DNA of 38,791 nt from Lachnospiraceae bacterium (GTDB lineage Bacteria > Bacillota > Clostridia > Lachnospirales > Lachnospiraceae), in NCBI GenBank assembly GCA_017424235.1, contig JAFPAQ010000009.1:1-38791 (forward strand). The letters are read 5' to 3'. The translations under genes were made by a program, and so were the position numbers. Shown here in pieces: positions 8,295 to 18,700 of this stretch (its first letter is position 1; each line of letters starts with the position of its first letter). A model generated the notes under the pieces. The model ran no database searches and was not told the DNA's origin. It saw only the letters and a program-made list of their open reading frames with translations.

Positions 8295-9764
8295 ATGGGA
8301 ATATTAGATTATAGTGCAGTGGAGTTATCCACAGCAATAAAACAGGGAAAGTGCACCGCCGTTGAAGCCATGCAGGCTGTGCTTGACAGAATAGATGAGA
8401 TTGAAGCTGATATCAATGCCTATGTAACAGTTGATAAAGAAAAAGCATTAGAAGCAGCAAAAGCAGTTCAAAAAAGGATAGAAGCAGGAGAGCTTACAGG
8501 TGCTCTTGCAGGTGTACCGGTTGCGATAAAAGACAATATGTGTACAGAGGGTATGCTTACTACCTGTTCTTCAAAGATTCTTGGAAACTTCATACCTACA
8601 TTTTCGGCAGAAGCAGTTGAGGTACTTGAAAAAGCAGGTGCGGTTGTTATCGGAAAGACCAATATGGATGAGTTTGCGATGGGTTCTACTACTGAGACAT
8701 CAGCTTTTGGAGAAACTAAAAATCCATGGAATAAGGAGCATGTACCAGGTGGTTCATCCGGTGGTTCGGCAGCGGCAGTAGCTGCTAAGGAGTGTTTCTT
8801 TGCACTTGGTTCTGATACAGGTGGTTCTATCAGACAGCCGGCATCTTATTGCGGGGTTGTAGGTCTTAAGCCTACTTATGGTACCGTATCAAGATATGGA
8901 CTTATAGCTTATGGTTCATCACTTGACCAGATAGGTCCCATTACGCGGGATGTAACAGACTGTGCAACAGTATTGGAAATCATAGCTGCAAAGGATGACA
9001 AGGATTCTACCTCTGTAAAGAGAGAGGATACTGATTTTACATCAGCACTTGTTGAAGATGTAGAGGGCTTAAGGGTAGGTATTCCAAGAGATTATTTTGG
9101 AGAAGGTCTTGACAGTGAAGTAAAAGAGGCAGTATTAAAGGCTGCAAAGGCTCTTGAACAAAAGGGAGCAGTTGTTGAAGAATTTGATTTAAGCCTTGTT
9201 GAATATGCGATTCCTGCATATTATACGATTGCAGCAGCAGAGGCAAGCTCAAACCTGGAGAGATTTGATGGAATAAAATACGGATATCGTGCAGAAAGCT
9301 TTGAAGGACTTCACAATATGTACAAGAGAACACGTTCAGAAGGATTTGGTCCCGAAGTAAAGCGCAGAATAATGCTTGGTTCATTTGTGCTTAGTTCAGG
9401 TTATTATGATGCGTATTATTTAAAGGCACTCAAAGTAAAAGCCATGATAAAGAAGGCATTTGACAAGGCATTTGAAAAGTATGATATAATACTTGGACCT
9501 GTGGCACCTACCACAGCACCAAAGCTTGGACAGAGCCTGTCAGACCCGTTAAAGATGTATCTGGGAGATATATATACAATATCTGTAAACCTTGCAGGCT
9601 TGCCGGGAATCTCTGTCCCCTGTGGAAAGGATTCAAAGGGTCTTCCGATAGGTTTGCAGCTTATCGCTGACAGTTATAATGAAAAGAAGCTTATTCAAAC
9701 AGCCTATACCTATGAAAAGCTTCGTGGTAAATTTGAAATAGATAAACAGGAAGGAGAGGCATAA
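8295..9764 (+). CDS. gatA: Asp/Glu-tRNA amidotransferase subunit A (amidase)
   Basis: Glutaminase subunit that releases ammonia from glutamine for transamidation of Asp-tRNA-Asn or Glu-tRNA-Gln. The amidase signature is complete: Lys79 in VAIKDN, Ser154 in PGGSSGGSAA and nucleophile Ser178 in GSDTGGSIRQP, the same spacing as in characterised GatA enzymes. I choose ATG at 8295 (489 residues), because the upstream in-frame GTG at 8283 lies inside the ribosome binding site AAAGGAGTGG. gatB follows after 2 bases, indicating translational coupling. Confidence 0.96.
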   Translation: MGILDYSAVELSTAIKQGKCTAVEAMQAVLDRIDEIEADINAYVTVDKEKALEAAKAVQKRIEAGELTGALAGVPVAIKDNMCTEGMLTTCSSKILGNFIPTFSAEAVEVLEKAGAVVIGKTNMDEFAMGSTTETSAFGETKNPWNKEHVPGGSSGGSAAAVAAKECFFALGSDTGGSIRQPASYCGVVGLKPTYGTVSRYGLIAYGSSLDQIGPITRDVTDCATVLEIIAAKDDKDSTSVKREDTDFTSALVEDVEGLRVGIPRDYFGEGLDSEVKEAVLKAAKALEQKGAVVEEFDLSLVEYAIPAYYTIAAAEASSNLERFDGIKYGYRAESFEGLHNMYKRTRSEGFGPEVKRRIMLGSFVLSSGYYDAYYLKALKVKAMIKKAFDKAFEKYDIILGPVAPTTAPKLGQSLSDPLKMYLGDIYTISVNLAGLPGISVPCGKDSKGLPIGLQLIADSYNEKKLIQTAYTYEKLRGKFEIDKQEGEA

Positions 9765-9766
9765 TA

Positions 9767-11197
9767 ATGGCAAAGCAATATGAAACAGTCATAGGTCTTG
9801 AAGTGCATGTTGAGCTTGCTACAAGGACTAAGATTTTCTGTGGCTGCTCTACGGAATTTGGCGGAGCACCTAACACACATACCTGCCCTGTATGTACAGG
9901 TATGCCCGGTTCACTTCCTGTATTAAATAAACAGGTGGTAAATTATGCAATAGCAGTTGGTCTTGCAACTAATTGTAACATTACCAGATATTGCAAATTT
10001 GACAGAAAGAATTATTTTTATCCCGATAATCCTCAGAACTATCAGATAAGCCAGCTATATCTTCCTATATGCCGAGACGGATATGTTGAGATAGAAACAC
10101 AAGATGGTAAAAAGAACGTAGGAATACATGAAATCCATATGGAAGAGGATGCAGGAAAACTGATTCATGACGATTGGGAAGACTGTTCACTTGTGGATTA
10201 TAACAGATCGGGAGTGCCACTTATTGAGATAGTTTCGGAGCCTGACATGAGAAGTGCTGAAGAGGTAATCGCATACCTTGAAAAGTTGAGGATGATAGTT
10301 CAGTATCTTGGAGCTTCTGACTGTAAGCTTAATGAGGGCTCTATGAGAGCAGATGTAAATATTTCTGTAAGAGAAGTAGGAGCTGAGGAATTTGGTACAC
10401 GTACTGAGATGAAAAACCTCAATTCCTTTAGGGCGATAACTCATGCAATTGAAGGCGAAAGACAGCGTCAGATAGACCTTATTGAAGCAGGTGAGAAGGT
10501 AATTCAGGAAACCAGACGCTGGGATGACAATAAAGAGTATTCTTATGCAATGCGTTCCAAGGAGGATGCACAGGATTATAGATATTTTCCTGATCCTGAT
10601 CTGGTACCGGTATATATTTCTGATGAATGGATTGAGCAGATAAAAAGTATGCAGCCGGAATTCAGAGAAGAAAAGATGGCACGATATAAAGAAGAGTTTG
10701 ATATACCTGAATATGATATAGGTATTATCACTGACTCAAAGCATTTGGCAGATCTTTTTGAAGAGACAACAGCTATCTGTAAACAGCCTAAAAAGGTTTC
10801 AAACTGGATAATGGGCGAGACTTTAAGACTGTTAAAGGAAAAGAGCATGGATCCTGAGGATATATGTGTATCTCCATCAAATCTTGCAAAGCTTATAGAG
10901 CTTGTAGATAGTAAGACTATTAACTCATCTGTTGCAAAAGAAGTATTTGAGACAATGTTTGAGAATGATACAGACCCGGAGAAGTATGTTGAAGAAAAGG
11001 GTCTTAAGACTGTGAATGATGAGGGAGCCCTTCGAAAAACCATTGAGGAGGTTATTGCTGCAAATCCACAGTCTGTAGAAGACTATCACAATGGTAAAGA
11101 TAAGGCTATAGGCTTCCTTGTCGGACAGACCATGAAAGCAATGAAGGGAAAAGCAGACCCTGTAAGTGTAAATAAGATTCTAAAAGAACTTTTATAG
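9767..11197 (+). CDS. gatB: Asp/Glu-tRNA amidotransferase subunit B
   Basis: tRNA-binding and kinase/transamidase subunit of GatCAB. The 476-residue product begins YETVIGLEVHVELATRTKIFCGCSTEFG and continues with CPVCTGMPGSLPVLN, the GatB signature with its zinc-binding cysteines. GSMRADVNIS and RTEMKNLNSF follow in the catalytic cradle. The C-terminal part is the helical YqeY-like tail that binds the tRNA elbow. It is the last gene of the aspS operon and is followed by a terminator at 11228. Without gltX, glnS or asnS in view, whether the enzyme also serves tRNA-Gln is open. Confidence 0.96.
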   Translation: MAKQYETVIGLEVHVELATRTKIFCGCSTEFGGAPNTHTCPVCTGMPGSLPVLNKQVVNYAIAVGLATNCNITRYCKFDRKNYFYPDNPQNYQISQLYLPICRDGYVEIETQDGKKNVGIHEIHMEEDAGKLIHDDWEDCSLVDYNRSGVPLIEIVSEPDMRSAEEVIAYLEKLRMIVQYLGASDCKLNEGSMRADVNISVREVGAEEFGTRTEMKNLNSFRAITHAIEGERQRQIDLIEAGEKVIQETRRWDDNKEYSYAMRSKEDAQDYRYFPDPDLVPVYISDEWIEQIKSMQPEFREEKMARYKEEFDIPEYDIGIITDSKHLADLFEETTAICKQPKKVSNWIMGETLRLLKEKSMDPEDICVSPSNLAKLIELVDSKTINSSVAKEVFETMFENDTDPEKYVEEKGLKTVNDEGALRKTIEEVIAANPQSVEDYHNGKDKAIGFLVGQTMKAMKGKADPVSVNKILKELL

Positions 11198-11227
11198 TAA
11201 CAATAGAATACCATATACTATTTAATG

Positions 11228-11264
11228 AAACCGATTATACCACAAGCGTGATATAATCGGTTTT
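11228..11264 (+). terminator. Rho-independent terminator of the aspS-gatCAB operon
   Basis: AAACCGATTATA at 11228-11239 pairs perfectly with TATAATCGGTTT at 11252-11263 around a 12-base loop. The T run is short. Confidence 0.75.
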
Positions 11265-11299
11265 CTACGATAAGTAGACACTATTCGGCACTTGGTAGA

Positions 11300-11359
11300 T
11301 TGAGTAGAGAATACCTGTTTTATATCATTATATATATCAATTCAGAGCCGTGCTCTGAA
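11300..11359 (+). promoter_or_regulatory. Putative motA promoter and downstream dyad
   Basis: TTGAGT at 11300-11305 and TATCAT at 11323-11328 are 17 bases apart, a moderate housekeeping-type promoter. Just downstream is a perfect inverted repeat: TTCAGAGC (11341-11348), CGT, GCTCTGAA (11352-11359). It has no T run, so it is not a terminator. At about +6 to +25 it could be an operator or a hairpin in the 5' leader. No flagellar sigma-28 promoter was recognised. Confidence 0.4.
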
Positions 11360-11395
11360 CAGTTACCCAAAATATGTGTGTAAGGAGGTATTCGA

Positions 11396-12160
11396 ATGAA
11401 AATCAACAAAGCAGGATTTACAGGATTTTTATTATGTCTTATGGCAATCTTTTTTGGAATTGCCACTAATGGTGGAATGCAGACAATAGTCAATTTTTTG
11501 CATTTGCCCTCTTTTATAATGACCGTAGGTGGTGCTCTTTTTGCCGTAATGATGACAAGTGACAGCTTTAGTGAGTTTAAGCTTGGTATAACAGGATTTT
11601 TTGATGCATTGTCGGGAAAGAAGGAAAATCTGGAGGATATAGTAAACTGCATATATGATATGTCAGAAATGTCAAGAAAGGAAGGCCTGCTTTCCCTGGA
11701 GGATTACAGCAAGCAGATACAGGATGCTTATCTGGCAAAAGGCATTACTCTTGTGGTGGATGGTACAGAGTCTGAACTTATTCGTGATATAATGGAAACA
11801 GAGATGAATCATAAATATGACAACGATAAGAGGCAGATTGGTTTTTGGCAGGACTTTGGAGCATTTGCGCCTGCATGGGGAATGGTGGGAACTCTTATCG
11901 GACTTATTAATATGATGAAAACAATGGGTTCAGATTCCTCTGCAATAGGAGATGGTATGTCACTTGCACTTATTACGACCCTGTATGGAGCAATACTTGC
12001 AAACTGGGTATGTATTCCGATATCCAGAAAGCTTGAAAAGAAGAGTGCAGCTGAGTATGTGAAAAAAGAAATCGTGATAGAGGGAATACTGTCAATTCAG
12101 GCAGGCGAAAATACCAGAATCATTAAGGAAAAAATAAAAGCGATTCTCGAGGAAAAATAG
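11396..12160 (+). CDS. motA: MotA-family flagellar stator subunit (orphan)
   Basis: Proton- or sodium-channel stator subunit that pushes the flagellar rotor. The 254-residue product has two N-terminal membrane segments (about 8-27 and 36-52), a cytoplasmic loop, and two more segments (FAPAWGMVGTLIGLINMM and LALITTLYGAILANWVCIP). Arg94 and Glu102 in SRKEGLLSLE match the charged Arg90/Glu98 pair of the E. coli protein that contacts FliG, and the proline-containing third and fourth segments are present. An AAGGAGG site precedes the ATG. Oddly, no motB follows: addB is next, with its own promoter. TolQ/ExbB proteins are related, but the GLLSLE loop favours MotA. Confidence 0.88.
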   Translation: MKINKAGFTGFLLCLMAIFFGIATNGGMQTIVNFLHLPSFIMTVGGALFAVMMTSDSFSEFKLGITGFFDALSGKKENLEDIVNCIYDMSEMSRKEGLLSLEDYSKQIQDAYLAKGITLVVDGTESELIRDIMETEMNHKYDNDKRQIGFWQDFGAFAPAWGMVGTLIGLINMMKTMGSDSSAIGDGMSLALITTLYGAILANWVCIPISRKLEKKSAAEYVKKEIVIEGILSIQAGENTRIIKEKIKAILEEK

Positions 12161-12197
12161 TGAAAAAGCTGTTGATAGCAAACTATTGTATACATAA

Positions 12198-12227
12198 TTG
12201 ACAGCCGGGCTTTTGGCATGATAAAAT
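12198..12227 (+). promoter_or_regulatory. Putative addBA promoter
   Basis: A perfect TTGACA (12198-12203) and a TAAAAT (12222-12227) are 18 bases apart in the motA-addB gap. The gap has no clear terminator, so some read-through from motA is possible. Confidence 0.55.
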
Positions 12228-12282
12228 ACCACAACGCAAAAAATAATTGATTAATTATTGCCGAGAAAGGTATGGAATAAAT

Positions 12283-15200
12283 ATGGGACTTAAATTTTAT
12301 ATCGGAGCATCCGGTTCCGGAAAGAGCTATCAGCTTTATAATAATATCATAGAAGAGTCACTAAAAAATCCCGACAGAAATTATCTTATAGTAGTTCCGG
12401 ATCAGTTTACTATGCAGACTCAGCTTGAAATGGTAAAGCGTCATCCCAATAACGGTATAATGAATATTGACGTGCTTAGCTTTGGAAGACTTTCACACCG
12501 TATATTTGAAGAGGTAGGGGGAAATGAAAAACCTGTTCTTGACGATACGGGTAAGAGTCTGGTACTCAGACGTGTGGCAGCAGAGCTTGAAGACAAGCTG
12601 GGCACAATGAAAAATAATGTAAGAAAGCTTGGTTATATTAGTGAGGTCAAATCTGCTATCTCAGAATTTATGCAATACGGACTTGGCATTAATGAAGTTG
12701 GAAAGCTTTGTGAGTATGCTTCAAAGAGAAAAGCATTGGGAGGAAAGCTTAAGGACTTACATATTCTGTATGAGGGCTTCTTGAAATATATTGATGAGAA
12801 ATTTATCACAACAGAAGAAACACTTGATATTTTAAAAAACGTATTGCCTAAGTCCAGGGTGGTAAAAGATAGTGTTATTGTATTTGACGGATTTACAGGA
12901 TTTACACCGGTTCAGAATAATGTGATACAGGAGCTGATGATATTGGCTTCTGAGGTAATAATAACAATAACTATGGATACAAGGGAAAATCCATACATGA
13001 TAGATGAAGAACAGAAGCTGTTTCATCTAAGCAAAAAGACAATAAGTGATCTTTTACGTCTTGCAAAAGAAGCAAAGGTAGCGCACGATCCCAAAAGAGA
13101 TATTAAAATATCAGATGATATTGTATATAGATATAAGGATAATCATGCACTTGCTCATCTTGAAAGAGAGCTTTTCAGAAGTCCCTACAAAACATTTGAT
13201 AACAAAAATAACAATAGTGTTTTTATTGCGGAAATGTCTAATCCACAGGAAGAAATCAGACAGGTATGCTTAAAAATAAAAGAGCTTGTCAGAAACGAGG
13301 GCTATAGTTACAGGGAAATCGCATTAATAACAGGTGATATAGAAAGATATGCTTTTGTTGCAGAAGAAGAATTTGAGCATTTTAATATACCATATTTTAT
13401 TGACCAGAATAATAAGCTCGTGTTAAATCCTTTTGTTGAATTTATAAGAAGTGCGCTTTTGATAATAATTCAGGATTATTCTTATGAAGCAATGTTTCAT
13501 TTCTTAAGATGTGGACTGGCAGATATCACACCTGAGGAAACAGACCGACTTGAAAATTATATAATGATGGTTGGAATCAGGGGTAAGGCAAAATGGAGCA
13601 GTAAATTTACCAGACACGCAAAGAAAAATGAGGAGGATGCAGCAGAGCTTGAAGAGTTAAACGGGCTGAGAGAGAAAATTGTTGATAAGCTGGAAATGCT
13701 TAATATTAAGAAAGCTACCGGCAAGGTTTTCGTTCAGGCATTATATGATTTTATCTTAAAGGCGGGTATAGAAGAAAAACTTAAAGAATATGAAGAGTTC
13801 TTTATCTCTGAGAATGAACCTGTTAAAGCAAAAGAATATGGTCAGATATACAGACTGGTCATGGAACTGTTAGATCAGATATACGCTCTTATGGGTGATG
13901 AAGAATTGGAGATAAAAGAATTTGCACAGATACTTGATGCAGGTTTTGCAGAGATAAAGGTTGGAAGTATTCCACAGACTGTTGATAAGATCGTATTGGG
14001 TGATATTGAAAGAACACGACTTGCAGAAATTAAGGCCTTGTTCTTTATAGGAGTAAATGACGGAATAATTCCAAAGGGTAATACAGCTGGTGGAATCATC
14101 TCAAATATTGACAGAGAGTTTTTGCAGGACTCGGAGTTTGAGCTTGCACCTACTCCAAGGCAGCAGATGTATATACAAAAGTTTTATTTATATATGATAA
14201 TGACCAAGCCGTCTCAAAAGCTGTTTTTGTCATATTCAAAGGTTGATAATGAAGGAAAGAGCATACGTCCTTCATATCTTATAAATACTGTTAAGAAGCT
14301 TTATCCCGGTATTGAGACGAAATATCCTCAGCTTGCACCTGTTGAAAGCCAGCTTGGTTCGTCAGCAGAAGGCCTGCAGCAGCTTATTGATATGCTTAGA
14401 AGATATGCTGCCGGTAATCAGGACATGAATAAGAAGTACTTTTTTACTCTGTATGATAAATATGTTCAAAACGAGAAGTATGCATCAGTAGTTGAGCAGA
14501 TGAAGGCAGCAGCCTTTGGACATATTAATGGAGTAGATGGAGCAATGCATACAGGACTTTCTAAAGAGCTTGCAAGGCTTCTTTATGGTCAGGTGCTTCA
14601 CAACAGTGTAAGCCGGCTTGAAAAGTTTGCTTCATGTGCCTATGCACATTTTCTAAAATATGGTATAGAGCTTTCGGAGAGAGACAAATACAGCTTTGAA
14701 AGTGTGGATATAGGTAATATATTCCATGCAGTATTGGAGAGCTTTGGTGAAGAGCTTACAGAGGAAGGATATACCTGGTTTGATTTTCCAAAGGAGACCG
14801 GCGAAAGACTTGTTGGAGAGTGCCTGCAAAGCTATGCAGATGCATATGGAGAGAATGTGTTATATAGTACTGAAAGAAACAAATACATGATAAATCGAAT
14901 GCACAGAATACTTAACCGTACTGTTGATACATTACAATATCAGTTAAAGCAGGGTGCATTTACACCGGAGAGCTTTGAGCTTTCATTTAGCATGACATCA
15001 GACCTTGAGGCAGTTAACATTTCTCTTTCGGAAGAAGAAAAAATGAGGCTTATAGGACGTATAGACAGAATAGATACATGCCAAAAGAACGATAAGCTGT
15101 ATGTAAAGGTAATCGATTATAAATCAGGAAATAAGAAATTTGACCTGGCAGCATTATATTATGGACTTCAGCTTCAGCTGGTTGTGTATATGAATGCAGC

Positions 15201-15762
15201 ATTAGAGAGTCAGAAAAAGCAAAATCCCGATAAAGACGTAGTGCCGGCAGCAATGCTTTATTATCATGTAAATGATCCAATGACAGAAACTGAAAAGGGA
15301 AAACCTGATCCTTATGAGATACAAAAGGCAATACTTGATGAACTCAAAATGACAGGAATAGTAAGTGATGATGAAGAAACAATTTTACTGCTTGATAAAG
15401 AGTTTGAAAGTAAGTCTAATATAATTCCGGTTGCAAGAAAAAAGGATGGCAGCTTTACAGCAGCTTCCTCAGTGCTTTCAAGAGATGACTTTGGTACTGT
15501 ATCCAAATATGTTAATCATAAGATAAAGGAAATAGGCAGTAGTATTCTTAGTGGAAATATAGATTTGAATCCCTATGAGCAGTCAGACACATCTGCATGT
15601 ACTTATTGTGCGTTTAAGGGTGTGTGTGGTTTTGACAAAAAGCTTAGTGCGGGAATGATAAGACATCTTGATGATCTGAATCAGGAGGAGGCTATGGAGT
15701 TAATAAAAAATCAGGTAAACCGTGATTTGGAAGGCAAGGCTCAAAATGGAGGTGAAGTTTAG
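12283..15762 (+). CDS. addB: ATP-dependent helicase/nuclease AddB subunit
   Basis: Subunit of the AddAB complex that resects double-strand breaks and recognises a Chi-type sequence. The 1159-residue product begins MGLKFYIGASGSGKSYQ, with a Walker A at 8-15. It ends in a RecB-type nuclease domain (IGRIDRIDTC, VKVIDYKSGNKKFD). The four cysteines of the iron-sulfur staple are present: Cys785 in FASCAYAHF, then Cys1106, Cys1109 and Cys1114 in ACTYCAFKGVC. I choose ATG at 12283. A frame extension to a TTG at 12247 has no ribosome binding site and the conserved N-terminus starts at the ATG. Confidence 0.95.
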   Translation: MGLKFYIGASGSGKSYQLYNNIIEESLKNPDRNYLIVVPDQFTMQTQLEMVKRHPNNGIMNIDVLSFGRLSHRIFEEVGGNEKPVLDDTGKSLVLRRVAAELEDKLGTMKNNVRKLGYISEVKSAISEFMQYGLGINEVGKLCEYASKRKALGGKLKDLHILYEGFLKYIDEKFITTEETLDILKNVLPKSRVVKDSVIVFDGFTGFTPVQNNVIQELMILASEVIITITMDTRENPYMIDEEQKLFHLSKKTISDLLRLAKEAKVAHDPKRDIKISDDIVYRYKDNHALAHLERELFRSPYKTFDNKNNNSVFIAEMSNPQEEIRQVCLKIKELVRNEGYSYREIALITGDIERYAFVAEEEFEHFNIPYFIDQNNKLVLNPFVEFIRSALLIIIQDYSYEAMFHFLRCGLADITPEETDRLENYIMMVGIRGKAKWSSKFTRHAKKNEEDAAELEELNGLREKIVDKLEMLNIKKATGKVFVQALYDFILKAGIEEKLKEYEEFFISENEPVKAKEYGQIYRLVMELLDQIYALMGDEELEIKEFAQILDAGFAEIKVGSIPQTVDKIVLGDIERTRLAEIKALFFIGVNDGIIPKGNTAGGIISNIDREFLQDSEFELAPTPRQQMYIQKFYLYMIMTKPSQKLFLSYSKVDNEGKSIRPSYLINTVKKLYPGIETKYPQLAPVESQLGSSAEGLQQLIDMLRRYAAGNQDMNKKYFFTLYDKYVQNEKYASVVEQMKAAAFGHINGVDGAMHTGLSKELARLLYGQVLHNSVSRLEKFASCAYAHFLKYGIELSERDKYSFESVDIGNIFHAVLESFGEELTEEGYTWFDFPKETGERLVGECLQSYADAYGENVLYSTERNKYMINRMHRILNRTVDTLQYQLKQGAFTPESFELSFSMTSDLEAVNISLSEEEKMRLIGRIDRIDTCQKNDKLYVKVIDYKSGNKKFDLAALYYGLQLQLVVYMNAALESQKKQNPDKDVVPAAMLYYHVNDPMTETEKGKPDPYEIQKAILDELKMTGIVSDDEETILLLDKEFESKSNIIPVARKKDGSFTAASSVLSRDDFGTVSKYVNHKIKEIGSSILSGNIDLNPYEQSDTSACTYCAFKGVCGFDKKLSAGMIRHLDDLNQEEAMELIKNQVNRDLEGKAQNGGEV

Positions 15763-15764
15763 TT

Positions 15765-18700
15765 TTGGCAATGAAATTTACAGATGACCAGCAAAGAGTC
15801 ATAGATGCAAGAAATTCAAACATATTAGTAGCGGCAGCAGCAGGAAGCGGAAAAACTGCTGTGCTTGTTGAAAGAATAATTAAGAAGATAACAGATATAG
15901 ATAATCCTGTGGATATAGACAGACTGCTTATAGTTACTTATACTTCGGCAGCAGCGGCACAGATGAGGGAACGAATAAGCAAGGCGGTAGCTGCAAAGCT
16001 TGAAGAATATCCGGATAATGACCATTTGCAGAGACAGTCTTCACTTATACATAATGCCCAGATAACTACCATAGACTCCTTTTGCCTTTTTGTTATAAGA
16101 AACTATTTTAATGAGATAAAGCTTGATCCGGGCTTTCGTGTGGCAGATGAGAGTGAAGTAAAGCTTTTGATGAATGATGTGATGGATAAGCTTTTAGAAG
16201 AAGCTCATACAGAGCCAACTAAACGTTTTCTGAGATTTGTAGAGTGCTACAGTACAGGCACAAGTGAAAAGAAAATAGAGGAAGCGATAAGAGGTTTGTA
16301 TAATTTTGCCATGAGTTATCCGTTTCCTGAGGAATGGCTTAGAGAAAGAATAAATGATTATGAATTAAGTGATATATCAGAGCTTGTCAGAAAGGATTGG
16401 TTTCAGGGAACATTAAAGTATATTAAAACCACACTTAAAGAGTGTGAAGGCAGGATACAGCGCTGTATTGACTTAGCCTCAGGTGTAGGAGGCCCGCTGC
16501 CATATATGGATGCGCTGGTATCTGATATGGAGCTTCTTCAGAAGCTTGGCAGCACAGATGATTATGCAAAGCTGTATGACCTGTTCAAATATCTGAAATT
16601 TACTGAGCTTTCAAGAAAAAAAGGTGATGGAGTAGATCCTCGGCTTAAAGAGGTGGTTAAATCCATAAGAAATGAGGTCAAAGACAGTATAAAGAGTATA
16701 TCAGATAAGCTGTTTATGATTTCTCCACAGGATACCTTCGATGACATGGCGGAATGTAAATATATAATGGAGGAGCTGGTTGAGCTTACTCTTAAGTTTA
16801 AAGAATATCTGGATAACGCAAAGCGAGAGAAGAATATTATTGACTTTACCGACATGGAGCATCTTGCTTTGAATATTCTTGTTGAGAAGGATGATAATGG
16901 AAATATAATACCACGCGATGCAGCATTGGAATATCAGGAATATTTTGAAGAAATAATGGTAGATGAATATCAGGATGCCAATGAGGTACAGGAGCTCTTG
17001 ATAAAGAGTATTTCCGGTGAAAACATAGACAGACATAACCGGTTCATGGTAGGCGATGTCAAACAGAGTATTTATAAATTCAGACTTGCAAGACCTGAGA
17101 TATTTATGAAGAAATATGATGAATATCCAATAAACACTCCTGTGAATGGTAATGTCAGAATTGACTTGAGCTGCAATTTTAGAAGCCGTAGAGAAGTGCT
17201 TGACAGTGCAAACTTTATATGCAGTCAGATAATGAAAAAACAGGTAGGAAATGTTGAATATGATGATAAAGCAGCCTTAAATCTGGGAGCTGTATATTAT
17301 ACTGCTCCAAACGATATGGATAAGAGCTTTGAACCATTTGAGGATATGTACCAGACTGAGCTTTTGCTTGTGACAGAGCCTTCTAAAGAGGAGATAGAGC
17401 TTGGAACTGCTAGGGAAAACAGTGATTATTCCGAGAAGGAAAAAGAAGCACTTGTGGTTGCCTCAAGAATAAAAGAAATGGTTGGAAGATTTCCTGTAAC
17501 CGATGCCGATACCGGACAAATACGTCCTGCAAAATTCTCAGATATTGTTATTCTTTTCAGGGCTACTTCAGGATGGGATGAAGACTTTAGACGTATACTT
17601 ATGGAAAGAGGTATACCTGTTCATGTGACCAGCAAGAGCGGATATTTTAATACTCTTGAAATACAGACTGTCGTAAATATTTTGCGTGTACTTGACAATC
17701 CTACTCAGGATATTCCACTTTTTGGAATATTGAAGATACCTTATTTTGGCTTTACAGACGAAGAAATAGCCCTGATAAAGTGCAGAGTAAGAGAGCAGCT
17801 TATAAATGAGTGCAGGAAAAAGGATAAAAATGTAAATAAAGAAGACGAGGATGTCAAAAAGAAAATCAGAAAATTGTCAATATATGAGCAGATGAAGCTG
17901 TATTGTGAAATTGCCCCCGATGAAGAGGAAGCGATTCTTGATAAGTTAGATAATTTTTTTGATACGATTGACAGCTTCCGTCAAAGAGTCACATATACTC
18001 CGATAAAGGAGCTTATAAAGCATATTCTAAAAACAACAGCCTTTGATGCATATGTAGGTGCAATGCCGGGAGGAGACCAGAGAAAAGCCAATCTTGACTT
18101 GTTGTTAGAGAAAGCAGGAAATTTTGAAAAGACAAGCTTTTACGGACTTTTTCATTTTATCCGTTATCTCGAGACTATACAGGAACAGGAGGTTGATTTT
18201 GGCGAGGCGAATATTCTTGATGAAAATGCGGATGTAGTCAGAATAATGACTATACATAAGAGTAAAGGTCTTGAATTTCCGATATGTTTTGTGTGTGGAC
18301 TGTCAAAGCAGTTTAACCAGATGGAAATGCGACAGAGCATAGTAATGGATGTTGAGCTTGGTCTGGGAGTTGATTATATAGATCCTGTTATGAGAATAAA
18401 GAGAAAAACTCTTAGAAAAAATGTTGTTTTGCAGCATATGAAAGAGGATACAAGAGGTGAAGATCTTAGAGTTTTGTATGTTGCACTGACGCGAGCAAAG
18501 GAAAAGCTGATACTTACAGGATATGTAAAAGATATTTGTAAAAAGCTGGGAGCATATAGTGCCATAGCCATGGAAGAAAGTGATAAGCTTCCCTATTCAG
18601 CTATTATGTCAGCTAATTCATATATGGATATGATAATTGCGTCACTGGTCAGACACAGATGTATGTATGAACTTTTAGAAGAGTGTGGAGTATGCTTTGA

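Noticed and set aside
12247-12282. Extended AddB start at TTG 12247
   Set aside because: No ribosome binding site at suitable distance and the extra twelve residues are not part of the conserved AddB N-terminus, which begins at ATG 12283.
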